DNA of 47,442 nucleotides from NCBI RefSeq assembly GCF_900188095.1, contig NZ_FZOT01000027.1, forward strand, positions 1 through 47,442. Reading direction: 5' to 3'. Every line of letters begins with the position of its first letter. Position 1 is the stretch's first letter. Below, in pieces: positions 7,886-16,400 of this stretch. A program made the position numbers and the translations under genes. The notes below the pieces were generated by a model. That model ran no database searches, was not told the origin of the DNA, and was given only the letters and a program-made list of their open reading frames with translations. The stretch comes from Noviherbaspirillum humi. Lineage in GTDB: Bacteria; Pseudomonadota; Gammaproteobacteria; Burkholderiales; Burkholderiaceae_D.

Positions 7886-9124
7886 ATGGTATCTCGCCTA
7901 TCCGCCGCGGCCGGCCTGACGCTCGCCGGCTTCGCCCTCACCGCCTTCGCCCAGCAGGATCCCGCGCCAGCCGCCGCGCCCGCCGCGCCGCCGCCGGCCT
8001 GGAAGCAGGGCATGAGCGAATCGCAGGCGCAATCGCCGCTGCATCCCTTCGCCCCGCACATGACCGGCCGCGCGGCCGCCGAACTGCCGATCGACAAGCT
8101 GAAGGTGCCGGCCGGCTTCAAGGTGGAAGTCTGGGCCGAGGGCATCCCCGAAGCGCGTTCGCTGGCGCTGGGCGACAAGGGCACCGTATTCGTCAGCAAC
8201 CGGCTGCAGAGCAGCGTCTACGCCGTGGTCGACGCCAACGGCAAGCGCGAGGTGAAAACCCTGCTCAAAGGCCTGAACAGCCCGAACGGCATCGTGTTCA
8301 GCAAGGGCTCGCTCTACGTCGCCGAGCGCAACCGCATCGTCCGCTACGACGACATCGAGAGCAAGCTCGACAATCCGCCGCAGCCGGCGGTGGTCGTCGA
8401 CAACCTCGACCCGAACAAGCAGCCGGGCCATTTCTGGAAATACCTGGCGATGGGGCCGGACGGCAAGCTCTACTTCAACATCGGCTCGCCGCAGAACATC
8501 ACCATGCCGACGTATATGGAAGCGGTGATCATGCGCGTCGATCCCAAGACCGGCGTGCTGGAGAAAGTGGCTGATGGCGTGCGCAACAGCGTCGGCATGG
8601 ACTTCCACCCGGTGACCAAGCAGCTCTGGTTCACCGAGCATGCGCGCGACTGGATCAGCGACGACATGCCGTCCGACGAACTCAACGTGGTGACCAAGAC
8701 CGGCCAGCACTTCGGTTTCCCGTTCTGCTTCCAGGGCGACTTCCCCGATCCGCAATACGGCAAGAACCGCTCGTGCAAGGAGTTCACGCCGCCGGCCATG
8801 AACCTCGGCGCCCACGTGGCGCCGCTCGGCGTGCGCTTCTACACCGGCGGCATGTTCCCGGCCGCCTACAAGAACACGATGCTGATCGCCCAGCACGGCT
8901 CCTGGAACCGCAGCGTCAAGCAGGGTTATGACGTGGTCCGCGTCAGCACGGGCAAGGATGGCAAGCTGGTGAAGGAACCCTTCCTGCAGGGCTTCCTGAC
9001 CGACGAGCGCGCCGACCCGCCGATGTGGGGCCGGCCGGTCGACATCCTGCAGATGCGCGACGGCTCGGTGCTGGTTTCCGACGACTACAACGGCATCCTG
9101 TACCGGGTGAGCTACAAGAAATGA
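7886..9124 (+). CDS. PQQ-dependent sugar dehydrogenase family protein (sorbosone dehydrogenase-like)
   Basis: A secreted quinoprotein of 412 residues predicted to oxidise an aldose-type sugar or aldehyde in the periplasm. An N-terminal signal peptide (ending near AFAQQ) is followed by an Ala/Pro linker and a six-bladed beta-propeller of the soluble glucose/sorbosone dehydrogenase type. Recognisable segments include FWKYLAMGPDGKLYFNIG, WFTEHARDW, GSWNR and the closing DDYNGILYRVSY. ATG at 7886 follows GGAGA by 8 nt; longer in-frame starts lack a signal peptide. Its stop overlaps the start of the cytochrome c gene (ATGA), so the cytochrome is probably the electron acceptor. Confidence 0.85.
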   Translation: MVSRLSAAAGLTLAGFALTAFAQQDPAPAAAPAAPPPAWKQGMSESQAQSPLHPFAPHMTGRAAAELPIDKLKVPAGFKVEVWAEGIPEARSLALGDKGTVFVSNRLQSSVYAVVDANGKREVKTLLKGLNSPNGIVFSKGSLYVAERNRIVRYDDIESKLDNPPQPAVVVDNLDPNKQPGHFWKYLAMGPDGKLYFNIGSPQNITMPTYMEAVIMRVDPKTGVLEKVADGVRNSVGMDFHPVTKQLWFTEHARDWISDDMPSDELNVVTKTGQHFGFPFCFQGDFPDPQYGKNRSCKEFTPPAMNLGAHVAPLGVRFYTGGMFPAAYKNTMLIAQHGSWNRSVKQGYDVVRVSTGKDGKLVKEPFLQGFLTDERADPPMWGRPVDILQMRDGSVLVSDDYNGILYRVSYKK

Positions 9125-9723
9125 GGATGATCGCACGCATGCTTCGCCGGCCGCTGCCGGCCTTGCTCGCGGCCTTGGCAATGGCGGGTCCGGCCCTGGC
9201 CGGACCGCAGGAAGGCGCCGCCAAGGCGCAGGCCTGCGCCGCCTGCCACGGCCCCGAAGGAAACTCGACCAACCCCGCGATTCCCTCGCTGTCGGCGCAG
9301 CCGAAGCAGTTCATCGTCTCGGCGCTGTACCAGTTCCGCGAAGGCAAGCGCAAGAACGAGCAGATGACGCCGATGGCGGCCGGCTTGAGCAATGCCGACA
9401 TGAACGACCTCGCCGCCTATTTCGCCATGCAGAAGGCGCCGGCGCCGCAGCACAAGACCAAGCCGGAAAACATCGACCCCGGCAAGCGCCTGACCGCCCA
9501 GCACAACTGCATCGCCTGCCATGCCGGCAACCTGATGGGACAGCAGCACATCCCCCGCATCGCCGGCCAGCATGAGGCGTATCTGCGCGAGCAGCTGCGC
9601 GGCTTCAAGGCCTCCACCCGGGCGGAGATGGATGGGGTGATGACGTCGGCGGCGCAGGCGCTGTCGGAGAAGGATATCGAGGTCCTGGCCGATTACCTCG
9701 CCGGCCTGCCGGCCGCCAACTGA
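9121..9723 (+). CDS. Periplasmic diheme cytochrome c (c4-like)
   Basis: A 200-residue exported cytochrome with a signal peptide (cleavage near ALA-GP) and two heme-attachment motifs, CAACH near residue 40 and CIACH near residue 130, each in its own class I domain. Met residues suited as axial ligands follow in each half (TPMAAG and GVMTSAA). ATG at 9121 overlaps the stop of the sugar dehydrogenase by 4 nt. ATG at 9127 is an alternative. Its role is inferred: shuttling electrons from the PQQ enzyme to the respiratory chain. Confidence 0.85.
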   Translation: MRMIARMLRRPLPALLAALAMAGPALAGPQEGAAKAQACAACHGPEGNSTNPAIPSLSAQPKQFIVSALYQFREGKRKNEQMTPMAAGLSNADMNDLAAYFAMQKAPAPQHKTKPENIDPGKRLTAQHNCIACHAGNLMGQQHIPRIAGQHEAYLREQLRGFKASTRAEMDGVMTSAAQALSEKDIEVLADYLAGLPAAN

Positions 9724-9742
9724 GCGGCAGGAAGAAGCCTTT

Positions 9743-10381
9743 TCAATCCCGCCGCGTCAGATCGTGCCGCCGCTCCGCCGGCGGCTCCACCAGCTGCAGG
9801 CCATGCAGCTTGGCGAGCGTGGTCGCCAGGGTATGGCCCAGCATTTCCACCGCTTCGCGCTGGGCCTGGTTCGGCATGCTGCCGTCCGGCGCGAAGGCTT
9901 CATGCGCCTTGCCTACCGCCAGCTGGTCGGGCAGGACGATGGCGCCCATGTTGCCCAGCACCGCGTGCACATGCACCAGCCCGCGCAGGCCGCCAAAGCC
10001 GCCGGGCGATGCGCTCATCAGCACCACCACCTTGTTGCGGTAGGGCGCGAGGCCGTCCTCGCCGTTGACCGAACGCGAGGTCCAGTCGATGGCATTCTTC
10101 AACAGCGGGGCGAATGAACCGTTGTATTCGGGACTGGCCAGCAGCAGGCCTTGATGCTCGAGCATCAGCCGCCGCAGCTCCAGCGCCCGCGCCGGCACGC
10201 CGCTGTCGGCTTCGAGGTCGCCGTCGTAGATGGGCAGCGGAAAGTCGCGCAGGTTGACGAGCGTCACCTCGGCGCCGGCTAGGCGCGCGCCCTGCGCGGC
10301 AGCGGCGACCAGCTTCTGATTGAGGGAATTGCCCCGGGCGCTGCCCGAGAACGCGAGTATGCGGGGATGATTGTCCGACAT
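9743..10381 (-). CDS. NAD(P)H-dependent FMN reductase (ChrR/ArsH-like flavodoxin fold)
   Basis: A cytoplasmic flavoprotein of 212 residues of the NADPH-dependent FMN reductase family, which reduces quinones, azo dyes or chromate. The FMN phosphate loop SGSARGNSLNQKL is near residues 12-24, the SPEYNGSFAPLLKNAIDW flavin/substrate segment near 82-99, and SASPGGFGGLRG near 121-132. ATG at 10381 (MSDNHPR) is preceded by AAGGAG with ideal spacing, so the longer in-frame version is rejected. It converges on the cytochrome gene with only 19 bp between. Physiological substrate is unknown. Confidence 0.85.
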   Translation of the reverse strand: MSDNHPRILAFSGSARGNSLNQKLVAAAAQGARLAGAEVTLVNLRDFPLPIYDGDLEADSGVPARALELRRLMLEHQGLLLASPEYNGSFAPLLKNAIDWTSRSVNGEDGLAPYRNKVVVLMSASPGGFGGLRGLVHVHAVLGNMGAIVLPDQLAVGKAHEAFAPDGSMPNQAQREAVEMLGHTLATTLAKLHGLQLVEPPAERRHDLTRRD

Positions 10382-10564
10382 GGCGGCTCCTTGGCTGATC
10401 GGCTTCCGGCGGGATGCATGCGATGACGCCCGGCTTCCGGCCGGCAAGGCGCTGCCTGCGGCCCGGCGGGCGCGTCATGATTTGGACGGCGTGGATCGCC
10501 AGCGGTTCTGAACGCGGCAGGAACCGCGGCATGGCATGTCAGGCGGCAAGACTCGAATTGGACC

Positions 10565-10588
10565 GACCGCCGGCCGCAAGGCCGGCGG
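10565..10588. other. GC-rich hairpin in the 10382-10655 gap
   Basis: CGCCGGCC and GGCCGGCG flank a short GCAA-type loop. There is no T-run on either side, so a rho-independent terminator is not supported. The rest of the gap holds no gene I can support. Confidence 0.35.
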
Positions 10589-10655
10589 CAAGCTCCGTAG
10601 CTGCGAAGCGGTTGACCGGCGGAACGCCATGGTCCGCCGGAAAGAGATCTTCCTC

Positions 10656-11546
10656 CTAGAACTCCACCCGTTCGCCCGGCTGCATCGGGATCACGGTGGT
10701 GGATGACGTTCCCATGGCGGCGATGAATTCCTGCGGCGTCCCCTTGAGCTGAGGAATGGTGCCGTAGTGGATGGGGATGGCGTACTTCGCCTTCAGCATG
10801 TCGCGCGCCGCGATCGCCGCATCCTTCGGGTCCATGGTGAAGTGGCCGCCGATGGGCAGCAGCACCAGGTCCGGCTTGTAATAGTCGCCGATCATGCGCA
10901 TGTCGCCGAACAGGCCGGTGTCGCCGGAGTGATAGATGCGGAAGCCGTTCTCCAGCTCGATCACGAAGCCGACCGGTTCACCGCCAGGATGGGTCTCGTC
11001 CTTGTCGGTGGATGGATTGCGCCACAACAGTTCGGAGCTGTGTTCGGCACGGGTGGCGGTGATGCGGATGTTCGGGCCCAGCGGCGCAATCGTGCCGCCC
11101 TTGCCGAAGCGCTGCGACAGGGTGGTCGGCAGCATGCCGAGCGTGACCATCGACTGATTCATGCCCGCCGGGCCGTACATGGGCGCGTTGTTCAGCTTGG
11201 CCAGCGCCGGCGCATCCGCCATGTGATCGAAGTGGGCATGGGTCACCAGGATCAGATCCACCTTGCCCAGCGCTTCCAGGCGCTTGTACTCCTGCGGCGT
11301 CTTTGGATTGCTGGTCAGCCAGGGATCGATCACGATCACCTTGCCGCCCGGCGTGGTGATCTTGGTGGTTGCCTGGCCCAGCCACTGCACCTGCACCTTG
11401 CCGGTGGCGGCCGGAACGGAAGCGGTTGCGGGGGCGGCAGCGGGAACGGGCGCGGCGGCGGTGCGGCTGGCATAGGTGCCGCAGGATGCGAGAGTGACGC
11501 AGGCACCGCCGACGGCGGCAAGGATGGCAAGCCGGTTGACCTTCAT
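10656..11546 (-). CDS. Metallo-beta-lactamase-fold metal-dependent hydrolase with lipoprotein signal (UPF0173-like)
   Basis: A 296-residue protein of the UPF0173/YtkL-like metal hydrolase family. The metal site THAHFDHMAD is near residues 100-109, with further ligand regions RAEHSS, YHSGDTGLFG and PIHYGTIP. Unlike the usual cytoplasmic members (about 230 residues), it begins with a lipoprotein signal peptide ending in the lipobox LASC (Cys near residue 23) and an Ala/Pro-rich linker, so it is predicted to be anchored outside the cytoplasm. ATG at 11546 has the strong site GGAGGAG. Substrate is unknown; N-acyl-phosphatidylethanolamine-type or lactone substrates are possible for the fold. Confidence 0.8.
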   Translation of the reverse strand: MKVNRLAILAAVGGACVTLASCGTYASRTAAAPVPAAAPATASVPAATGKVQVQWLGQATTKITTPGGKVIVIDPWLTSNPKTPQEYKRLEALGKVDLILVTHAHFDHMADAPALAKLNNAPMYGPAGMNQSMVTLGMLPTTLSQRFGKGGTIAPLGPNIRITATRAEHSSELLWRNPSTDKDETHPGGEPVGFVIELENGFRIYHSGDTGLFGDMRMIGDYYKPDLVLLPIGGHFTMDPKDAAIAARDMLKAKYAIPIHYGTIPQLKGTPQEFIAAMGTSSTTVIPMQPGERVEF

Positions 11547-11882
11547 GGGTTCTCCTCCAATGGGTTGTGAATGAATCCCGCGCAGCGATGCACCGTGCGC
11601 AGCGGTTCGACAACTTTGATTTTCATTTTTTGCAGCTGCAGCGAGTATCGCACTTTTCCGGGCGGGCGGTAGGCAGTCAATCGGGTCAAATCCTTGTCAG
11701 GACGGCGAGGATGAGCTGCCTCATTGCAGGCTGCGGAACCGATCCTGCCTCCGGCCGGCGGATGCGGAACTTGATCCTTCATTCAGTCAGCCGCAGCGCC
11801 GCCGTTTGCATTACCATGCTGATCGGCCCGGCCACCGGGCGATGAATCATTCGGCGACGACCGTCGCCGCAAGGGCAGCAGC
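11547..11882. other. Intergenic region between metal hydrolase and DNA polymerase II
   Basis: This 336-bp divergent region must carry both promoters. I see a GCAGCTGC palindrome near 11633-11640 beside an AT-rich run, but no clear sigma70 boxes. I also found no CTGT-N8-ACAG LexA site before the polymerase, although polB is SOS-regulated in Escherichia coli. Confidence 0.4.
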
Positions 11883-14258
11883 TTGACAGCATACGAACAG
11901 GGATTTCTCCTGACCCGCCACTGGCGCGATACGCCTGCCGGAACCGAGATCGATTTTTGGCTGGCGACCGACGGCGGGCCGCGTCGCGTCCGCATCCCGC
12001 CGCAAACGTCGGTGGCCTTCATCCCGCTGGAACAGCGCGAACGGGCGGAAGCGCTGCTGCGCGGCGAGCGCGGCGTCGAACTGCGGCCGCTGACGCTGAG
12101 CGACTTCCGCCGCCGCCCGGTGCTCGGCCTGTACTGCAAGCAGTATCGCCATCTGCTGAAGCTGGAAAAGCGCCTGCGCGAACAGAACATCGACATCTAC
12201 GAAGCCGACGTGCGCCCGCCGGAGCGCTACCTGATGGAGCGCTTCATCACCGCGCCGGTCCGGTTTGCCGGCACGGCCGGCGCGGACGGCCCGCATGGCC
12301 GCCTGCTGACGGCAGGCATGCTGAAGCCGGATGGCGGCTACCGCCCTCGCCTGCGCCCGGTGTCGCTCGACATCGAGACCAGCCCGGCTGGCGAGCTGTA
12401 TTCGATCGCGCTCGAAGGCTGCGGCCGGCGCGATGTGTTCATGCTCGGCCCGCCCAACGGAACGGCGGGCGACATCGACTTCGAACTCGTCTACTGCGCC
12501 AGCGTCGCCGAGATGCTGGCGCGATTGAACGACTGGCTGGCGCGGTTCGATCCGGATATGGTGATCGGCTGGAACCTGGTGCAGTTCGACCTGCGGGTGC
12601 TGCAGCAGCATGCCGACCGCCTCGGGCTGCCGCTGCGCGTCGGGCGGGACGGCAGCGCGCTGGAATGGCGCGAGCACGTCAATGGCCAGCACTTCTTCGC
12701 CTGCGCGGCGGGCCGGCTGCTGGTCGACGGCATCGAGGCGCTGAAGTCGGCCACCTGGACCTTCCCCTCCTTCAGCCTGGAGAGCGTGGCGCAGAGCCTG
12801 CTGGGCGAAGGCAAGGCCATCGACGATCCCTATCACCGGCTGGCGGAGATCGAACGCCGCTTCGCCAAGGACAAGCCGGCGCTGGCGCGCTACAACCTGA
12901 AGGATTGCGAACTGGTCACCCGCATCTTCGAGAAGACCGGCCTCATCGACTTCCTGCTGGAGCGGGCCAGCGTCACCGGGCTGGCGGCCGACCGCAGCGG
13001 CGGCTCGGTGGCCGCCTTCGAACACCTGTACATGCCGCTCATGCACCGCAAGGGCTATGTCGCCCCCAATCTCGGCGACGTTATCGGCGAGAACAGCCCG
13101 GGCGGCTTCGTGATGGATTCGCGCTCCGGCCTGTACGACTCGGTGCTGGTGCTGGACTACAAGAGCCTCTATCCATCCATCATCCGCACCTTCCTGATCG
13201 ATCCGGTCGGCCTGATCGAAGGCGCTGCCGTCACCGACCCGCAGGCATCGGTGCCGGGCTTCCGCGGCGCCCGCTTCTCGCGTGAGCATCACTGCCTGCC
13301 GGCCATCGTCGATCGGGTATGGCAGGGGCGCGAGGCGGCCAAGCGCGACGGCAACGCGGCGCTGTCGCAGGCCCTGAAGATCATCATGAATGCCTTTTAC
13401 GGCGTGCTCGGCTCCAGCGGCTGCCGCTTCTTCGACCCGCGCCTGGCCTCCTCCATCACCCTGCGCGGGCACGAGATCATGCATCGCACGCGGGAGTTGA
13501 TCGAGGCCGAGGGCTATCCCGTGATCTACGGCGACACCGACTCCACCTTCGTTTGGCTGAAGCGGCCGCATGACGAGGCGAGCGCGATGGCGGTGGGCCG
13601 GTCGCTGGTGGATGGCATCAACGCCTGGTGGCGCGACCATCTGCGCAGCGAATACGGACTGGAGAGCGCGCTCGAACTCGAGATCGACACCCATTACCGG
13701 CGTTTCCTGATGCCCACCGTCCGCGGTTCAGAGGAAGGCAGCAAGAAGCGCTATGCCGGCCTGGTGACCGATGCGCAGGGCCGGGACGGCATCGTCTTCA
13801 AGGGCCTGGAATCGGCGCGCACCGACTGGACGCCGCTGGCGCAGCGCTTCCAGCAGGAGCTCTACATGCGCATCTTCCAGGGCGAGCCGTACCGCGATTA
13901 TGTGCGCGAGTATGTCGGGCGCACCCTCGCCGGCGAGTTCGACGCTTTGCTGGTCTATCGCAAGCGGCTGCGCCGCCCGCTCGACGACTACCAGCGCAAC
14001 GTGCCGCCGCATGCGCGCGCCGCCCGCGCCGCCGACGACTACAACCGGCGCGAGGGCCGGCCTTTGCAGTACCAGAACGGCGGCTGGATACGCTACCTGA
14101 TGACGGTGGCCGGTCCGGAGCCGCTGGAAACTCGCCGCTCGCCGATCGATTACCAGCACTACCTGACGCGCCAGCTGCAGCCGGTGGCGGATGCGATCCT
14201 GCCTTTTCTCGACGAAGACTTCACTGCGTTGACCAGCCGCCAGCACATTCTGTTCTGA
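11883..14258 (+). CDS. polB: DNA polymerase II (family B)
   Basis: A replicative-fold family B DNA polymerase with proofreading, 791 residues (about 780 in E. coli Pol II), expected to act in replication restart and translesion repair. Exonuclease motifs are present: SLDIETSP (Asp163, Glu165), WNLVQFD and YNLKDCELV. Polymerase motifs are intact: motif A DYKSLYPSI (Asp425), motif B KIIMNAFYGVLGSSGCRF, and motif C YGDTDST (Asp551 and Asp553). The start is TTG at 11883, 7 nt after AAGGG, with no in-frame ATG nearby upstream. It is a single-gene unit with no adjacent repair genes. Confidence 0.95.
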   Translation: MTAYEQGFLLTRHWRDTPAGTEIDFWLATDGGPRRVRIPPQTSVAFIPLEQRERAEALLRGERGVELRPLTLSDFRRRPVLGLYCKQYRHLLKLEKRLREQNIDIYEADVRPPERYLMERFITAPVRFAGTAGADGPHGRLLTAGMLKPDGGYRPRLRPVSLDIETSPAGELYSIALEGCGRRDVFMLGPPNGTAGDIDFELVYCASVAEMLARLNDWLARFDPDMVIGWNLVQFDLRVLQQHADRLGLPLRVGRDGSALEWREHVNGQHFFACAAGRLLVDGIEALKSATWTFPSFSLESVAQSLLGEGKAIDDPYHRLAEIERRFAKDKPALARYNLKDCELVTRIFEKTGLIDFLLERASVTGLAADRSGGSVAAFEHLYMPLMHRKGYVAPNLGDVIGENSPGGFVMDSRSGLYDSVLVLDYKSLYPSIIRTFLIDPVGLIEGAAVTDPQASVPGFRGARFSREHHCLPAIVDRVWQGREAAKRDGNAALSQALKIIMNAFYGVLGSSGCRFFDPRLASSITLRGHEIMHRTRELIEAEGYPVIYGDTDSTFVWLKRPHDEASAMAVGRSLVDGINAWWRDHLRSEYGLESALELEIDTHYRRFLMPTVRGSEEGSKKRYAGLVTDAQGRDGIVFKGLESARTDWTPLAQRFQQELYMRIFQGEPYRDYVREYVGRTLAGEFDALLVYRKRLRRPLDDYQRNVPPHARAARAADDYNRREGRPLQYQNGGWIRYLMTVAGPEPLETRRSPIDYQHYLTRQLQPVADAILPFLDEDFTALTSRQHILF

Positions 14259-14505
14259 GCCCGTTTTCTCCCCATTGTTTGGTACCTCCCGCGCCTGAAT
14301 CGGCCCGCCGCGCAATCCCCCGCTGTAGTCGAACGCCTACATAAATACCGTTTAACGATGACTTGTCTCTGCAAGGCGTGGGGGTACGATGGATGCACGA
14401 CCAGTTCCCACGATCTTGCGGATGAGCTGCTCCAGCACCAGCCAACGCGGCGGATAGTGGTCGGCAGTTTGGCATTAACGAAAAATTCATGGGATCGGAG
14501 AGGAC

Positions 14506-16203
14506 ATGAAACTGAGAGACCTGAGAATTCGCACGCGGCTGACCATAGGCTTTGCGCTGCTGATTGCAATGATGATTGCGCTGTCCGCGTTCGCCTTGAG
14601 CCAGATGCAAGGCATCGACCGGCGTGTGGCGCATGAGGACAAGGTGTTTTCCGACCGGCTCGAGCGGCTTTACCAGGCCCGCGAAGCGCTGGCGCAGACC
14701 GGCATTGCGGCCCGCAATGCGTATGTGTTCTTCAAGGACGACGATGCGCGCAAGGAGCTGGCGATCGTCGACCAGCAACGCGCCCTCTTCCTCGAAGCGC
14801 TCAAGCAGGCGGCGCCGCACTTCAGCGGCAGCGCCGATTTTGCCAAGGTTCAGAAAGGCCTCGACCAGATGGCCGAGGAACTCAAGCGCCCGCGCAAATA
14901 CCGGGAAACTGGCCAGATGAAGGAGTTTGGCGAGTTCCTCGTCAATGAATGCAGCCCGCTGCGCAGGCAGATCGTGGCCGACATGGATGTGGTCATCAAT
15001 CAGGCCGAACAGGAAATGGCCGGCGCGGCAGCGGCGGTGCACGACATCATCGCCCAATCCCGCAACCTGATCGTGCTGGCCGCAGCGTTGGCGCTGGCGT
15101 TCGGCGTCGGACTGGCCTTGATCCTGTCGCGCAGCATCACCGCGCCGATCAGCAGCGCGGTCGCCTTCGCCAAGCAGGTATCGGTGGGCGACCTCACCGC
15201 GCGCGTGGAGGTGGAGTCGAGCGACGAGACCGGCCAGCTCTTGCAGGCGCTGCAGGACATGAACGGCAACCTCGCGCGCATCGTGACCGAAGTGCGGGGC
15301 GGAACCGAGCGCATCGCCACGGCATCGTCGCAGGTCGCGGCCGGCAACCAGGACCTGTCCGCGCGCACCGAGCAGCAGGCTGCGTCGCTGGAGGAAACCG
15401 CCTCCTCGATGGAAGAGATGACCTCCACGGTCAAGCAGAATGCGGACAACGCGCGGCAGGCAAATGCGCTGGCGGCGACGGCTTCCGAGGTGGCGTCCAA
15501 AGGCGGCCAGGTGATCGACCAGGTAGTGCTCACGATGGATGCCATCAACGCCTCGGCTGCCAAGATCGCCGACATCATCAGCGTCATCGACGGCATCGCC
15601 TTTCAGACCAATATCCTGGCGCTGAACGCGGCGGTCGAGGCGGCGCGCGCCGGCGAACAGGGCAGAGGCTTCGCAGTCGTGGCTACTGAAGTGCGCACGC
15701 TGGCCCAGCGCTCGGCCAGCGCCGCCAAGGAAATCAAGGCGCTCATCGGCGACTCGGTCGACAAGGTGCAGACGGGCAGCCGGCTGGTCAGCGATGCCGG
15801 CAAGACGATGCATGAAATCGTCGCGAGCGTGCGGAGCGTGACCGACATCATGGCCGAGATCAGCGCCGCCAGCGCCGAGCAGACGGCAGGGATCGAACAG
15901 ATCAACCAGGTCGTGACGCAGATGGACCAGACCACGCAGCAGAATGCGGCCCTGGTGGAACAGGCGGCGTCCGCTTCCAGATCGATGCAGGATCAGGCGT
16001 CGAGGCTGGCGCAGTCGGTCGCTGTATTCAAGCTTGATGAGACAGGCGCTGTCGAGACCGAAGCCCAGGCAGCTTATGTCGCCCCGCAAGCGCCGGCCAG
16101 CGTCGGGCAGGCAGCGGCAAGGGTACCCAAGGCAATCGGTCGGACCCGCTCGCCGCGATTGGCGGGCGTGGGCAAGCTTCCGCTCTCGGTCCGCCACGGC
16201 TGA
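14506..16203 (+). CDS. Methyl-accepting chemotaxis protein
   Basis: A transmembrane chemoreceptor of 565 residues. TM1 covers about residues 11-32. The periplasmic sensing region of about 155 residues is four-helix-bundle-like and contains no PAS or Cache signature I recognise. TM2 is about residues 187-207, followed by a HAMP domain ([20 protein letters not shown]) and a long cytoplasmic coiled coil. The signalling tip, with [20 protein letters not shown], lies at about residues 362-385. Glu/Gln-rich flanks would be methylation sites. ATG at 14506 follows GGAGAGGAC. No cheA, cheW or motility genes are nearby, so it would feed a distant array. The ligand cannot be told from sequence. Confidence 0.92.
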   Translation: MKLRDLRIRTRLTIGFALLIAMMIALSAFALSQMQGIDRRVAHEDKVFSDRLERLYQAREALAQTGIAARNAYVFFKDDDARKELAIVDQQRALFLEALKQAAPHFSGSADFAKVQKGLDQMAEELKRPRKYRETGQMKEFGEFLVNECSPLRRQIVADMDVVINQAEQEMAGAAAAVHDIIAQSRNLIVLAAALALAFGVGLALILSRSITAPISSAVAFAKQVSVGDLTARVEVESSDETGQLLQALQDMNGNLARIVTEVRGGTERIATASSQVAAGNQDLSARTEQQAASLEETASSMEEMTSTVKQNADNARQANALAATASEVASKGGQVIDQVVLTMDAINASAAKIADIISVIDGIAFQTNILALNAAVEAARAGEQGRGFAVVATEVRTLAQRSASAAKEIKALIGDSVDKVQTGSRLVSDAGKTMHEIVASVRSVTDIMAEISAASAEQTAGIEQINQVVTQMDQTTQQNAALVEQAASASRSMQDQASRLAQSVAVFKLDETGAVETEAQAAYVAPQAPASVGQAAARVPKAIGRTRSPRLAGVGKLPLSVRHG

Positions 16204-16400
16204 TGCGGCAGGATCATGGAATCTCTTGTCCGTGGCACCTGCGGGCAATTTCGAACGGCCGCGGCACCAGGGCGCCTGCGGATGAAGCTTGCGCCGGAGC
16301 CTGGCATCCGCTGCCGCGTCCGGCTCTCGATTCCCCCAGTTCCAGGGAGATGCGCTTTTCGAACACACGATCGATTTGAACGTTCTCTGCAAGGATTGCC

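Noticed and set aside
11847-13694. 615-codon minus-strand frame opposite DNA polymerase II
   Set aside because: All family B polymerase motifs are on the plus strand; the antisense product is low in conserved character.
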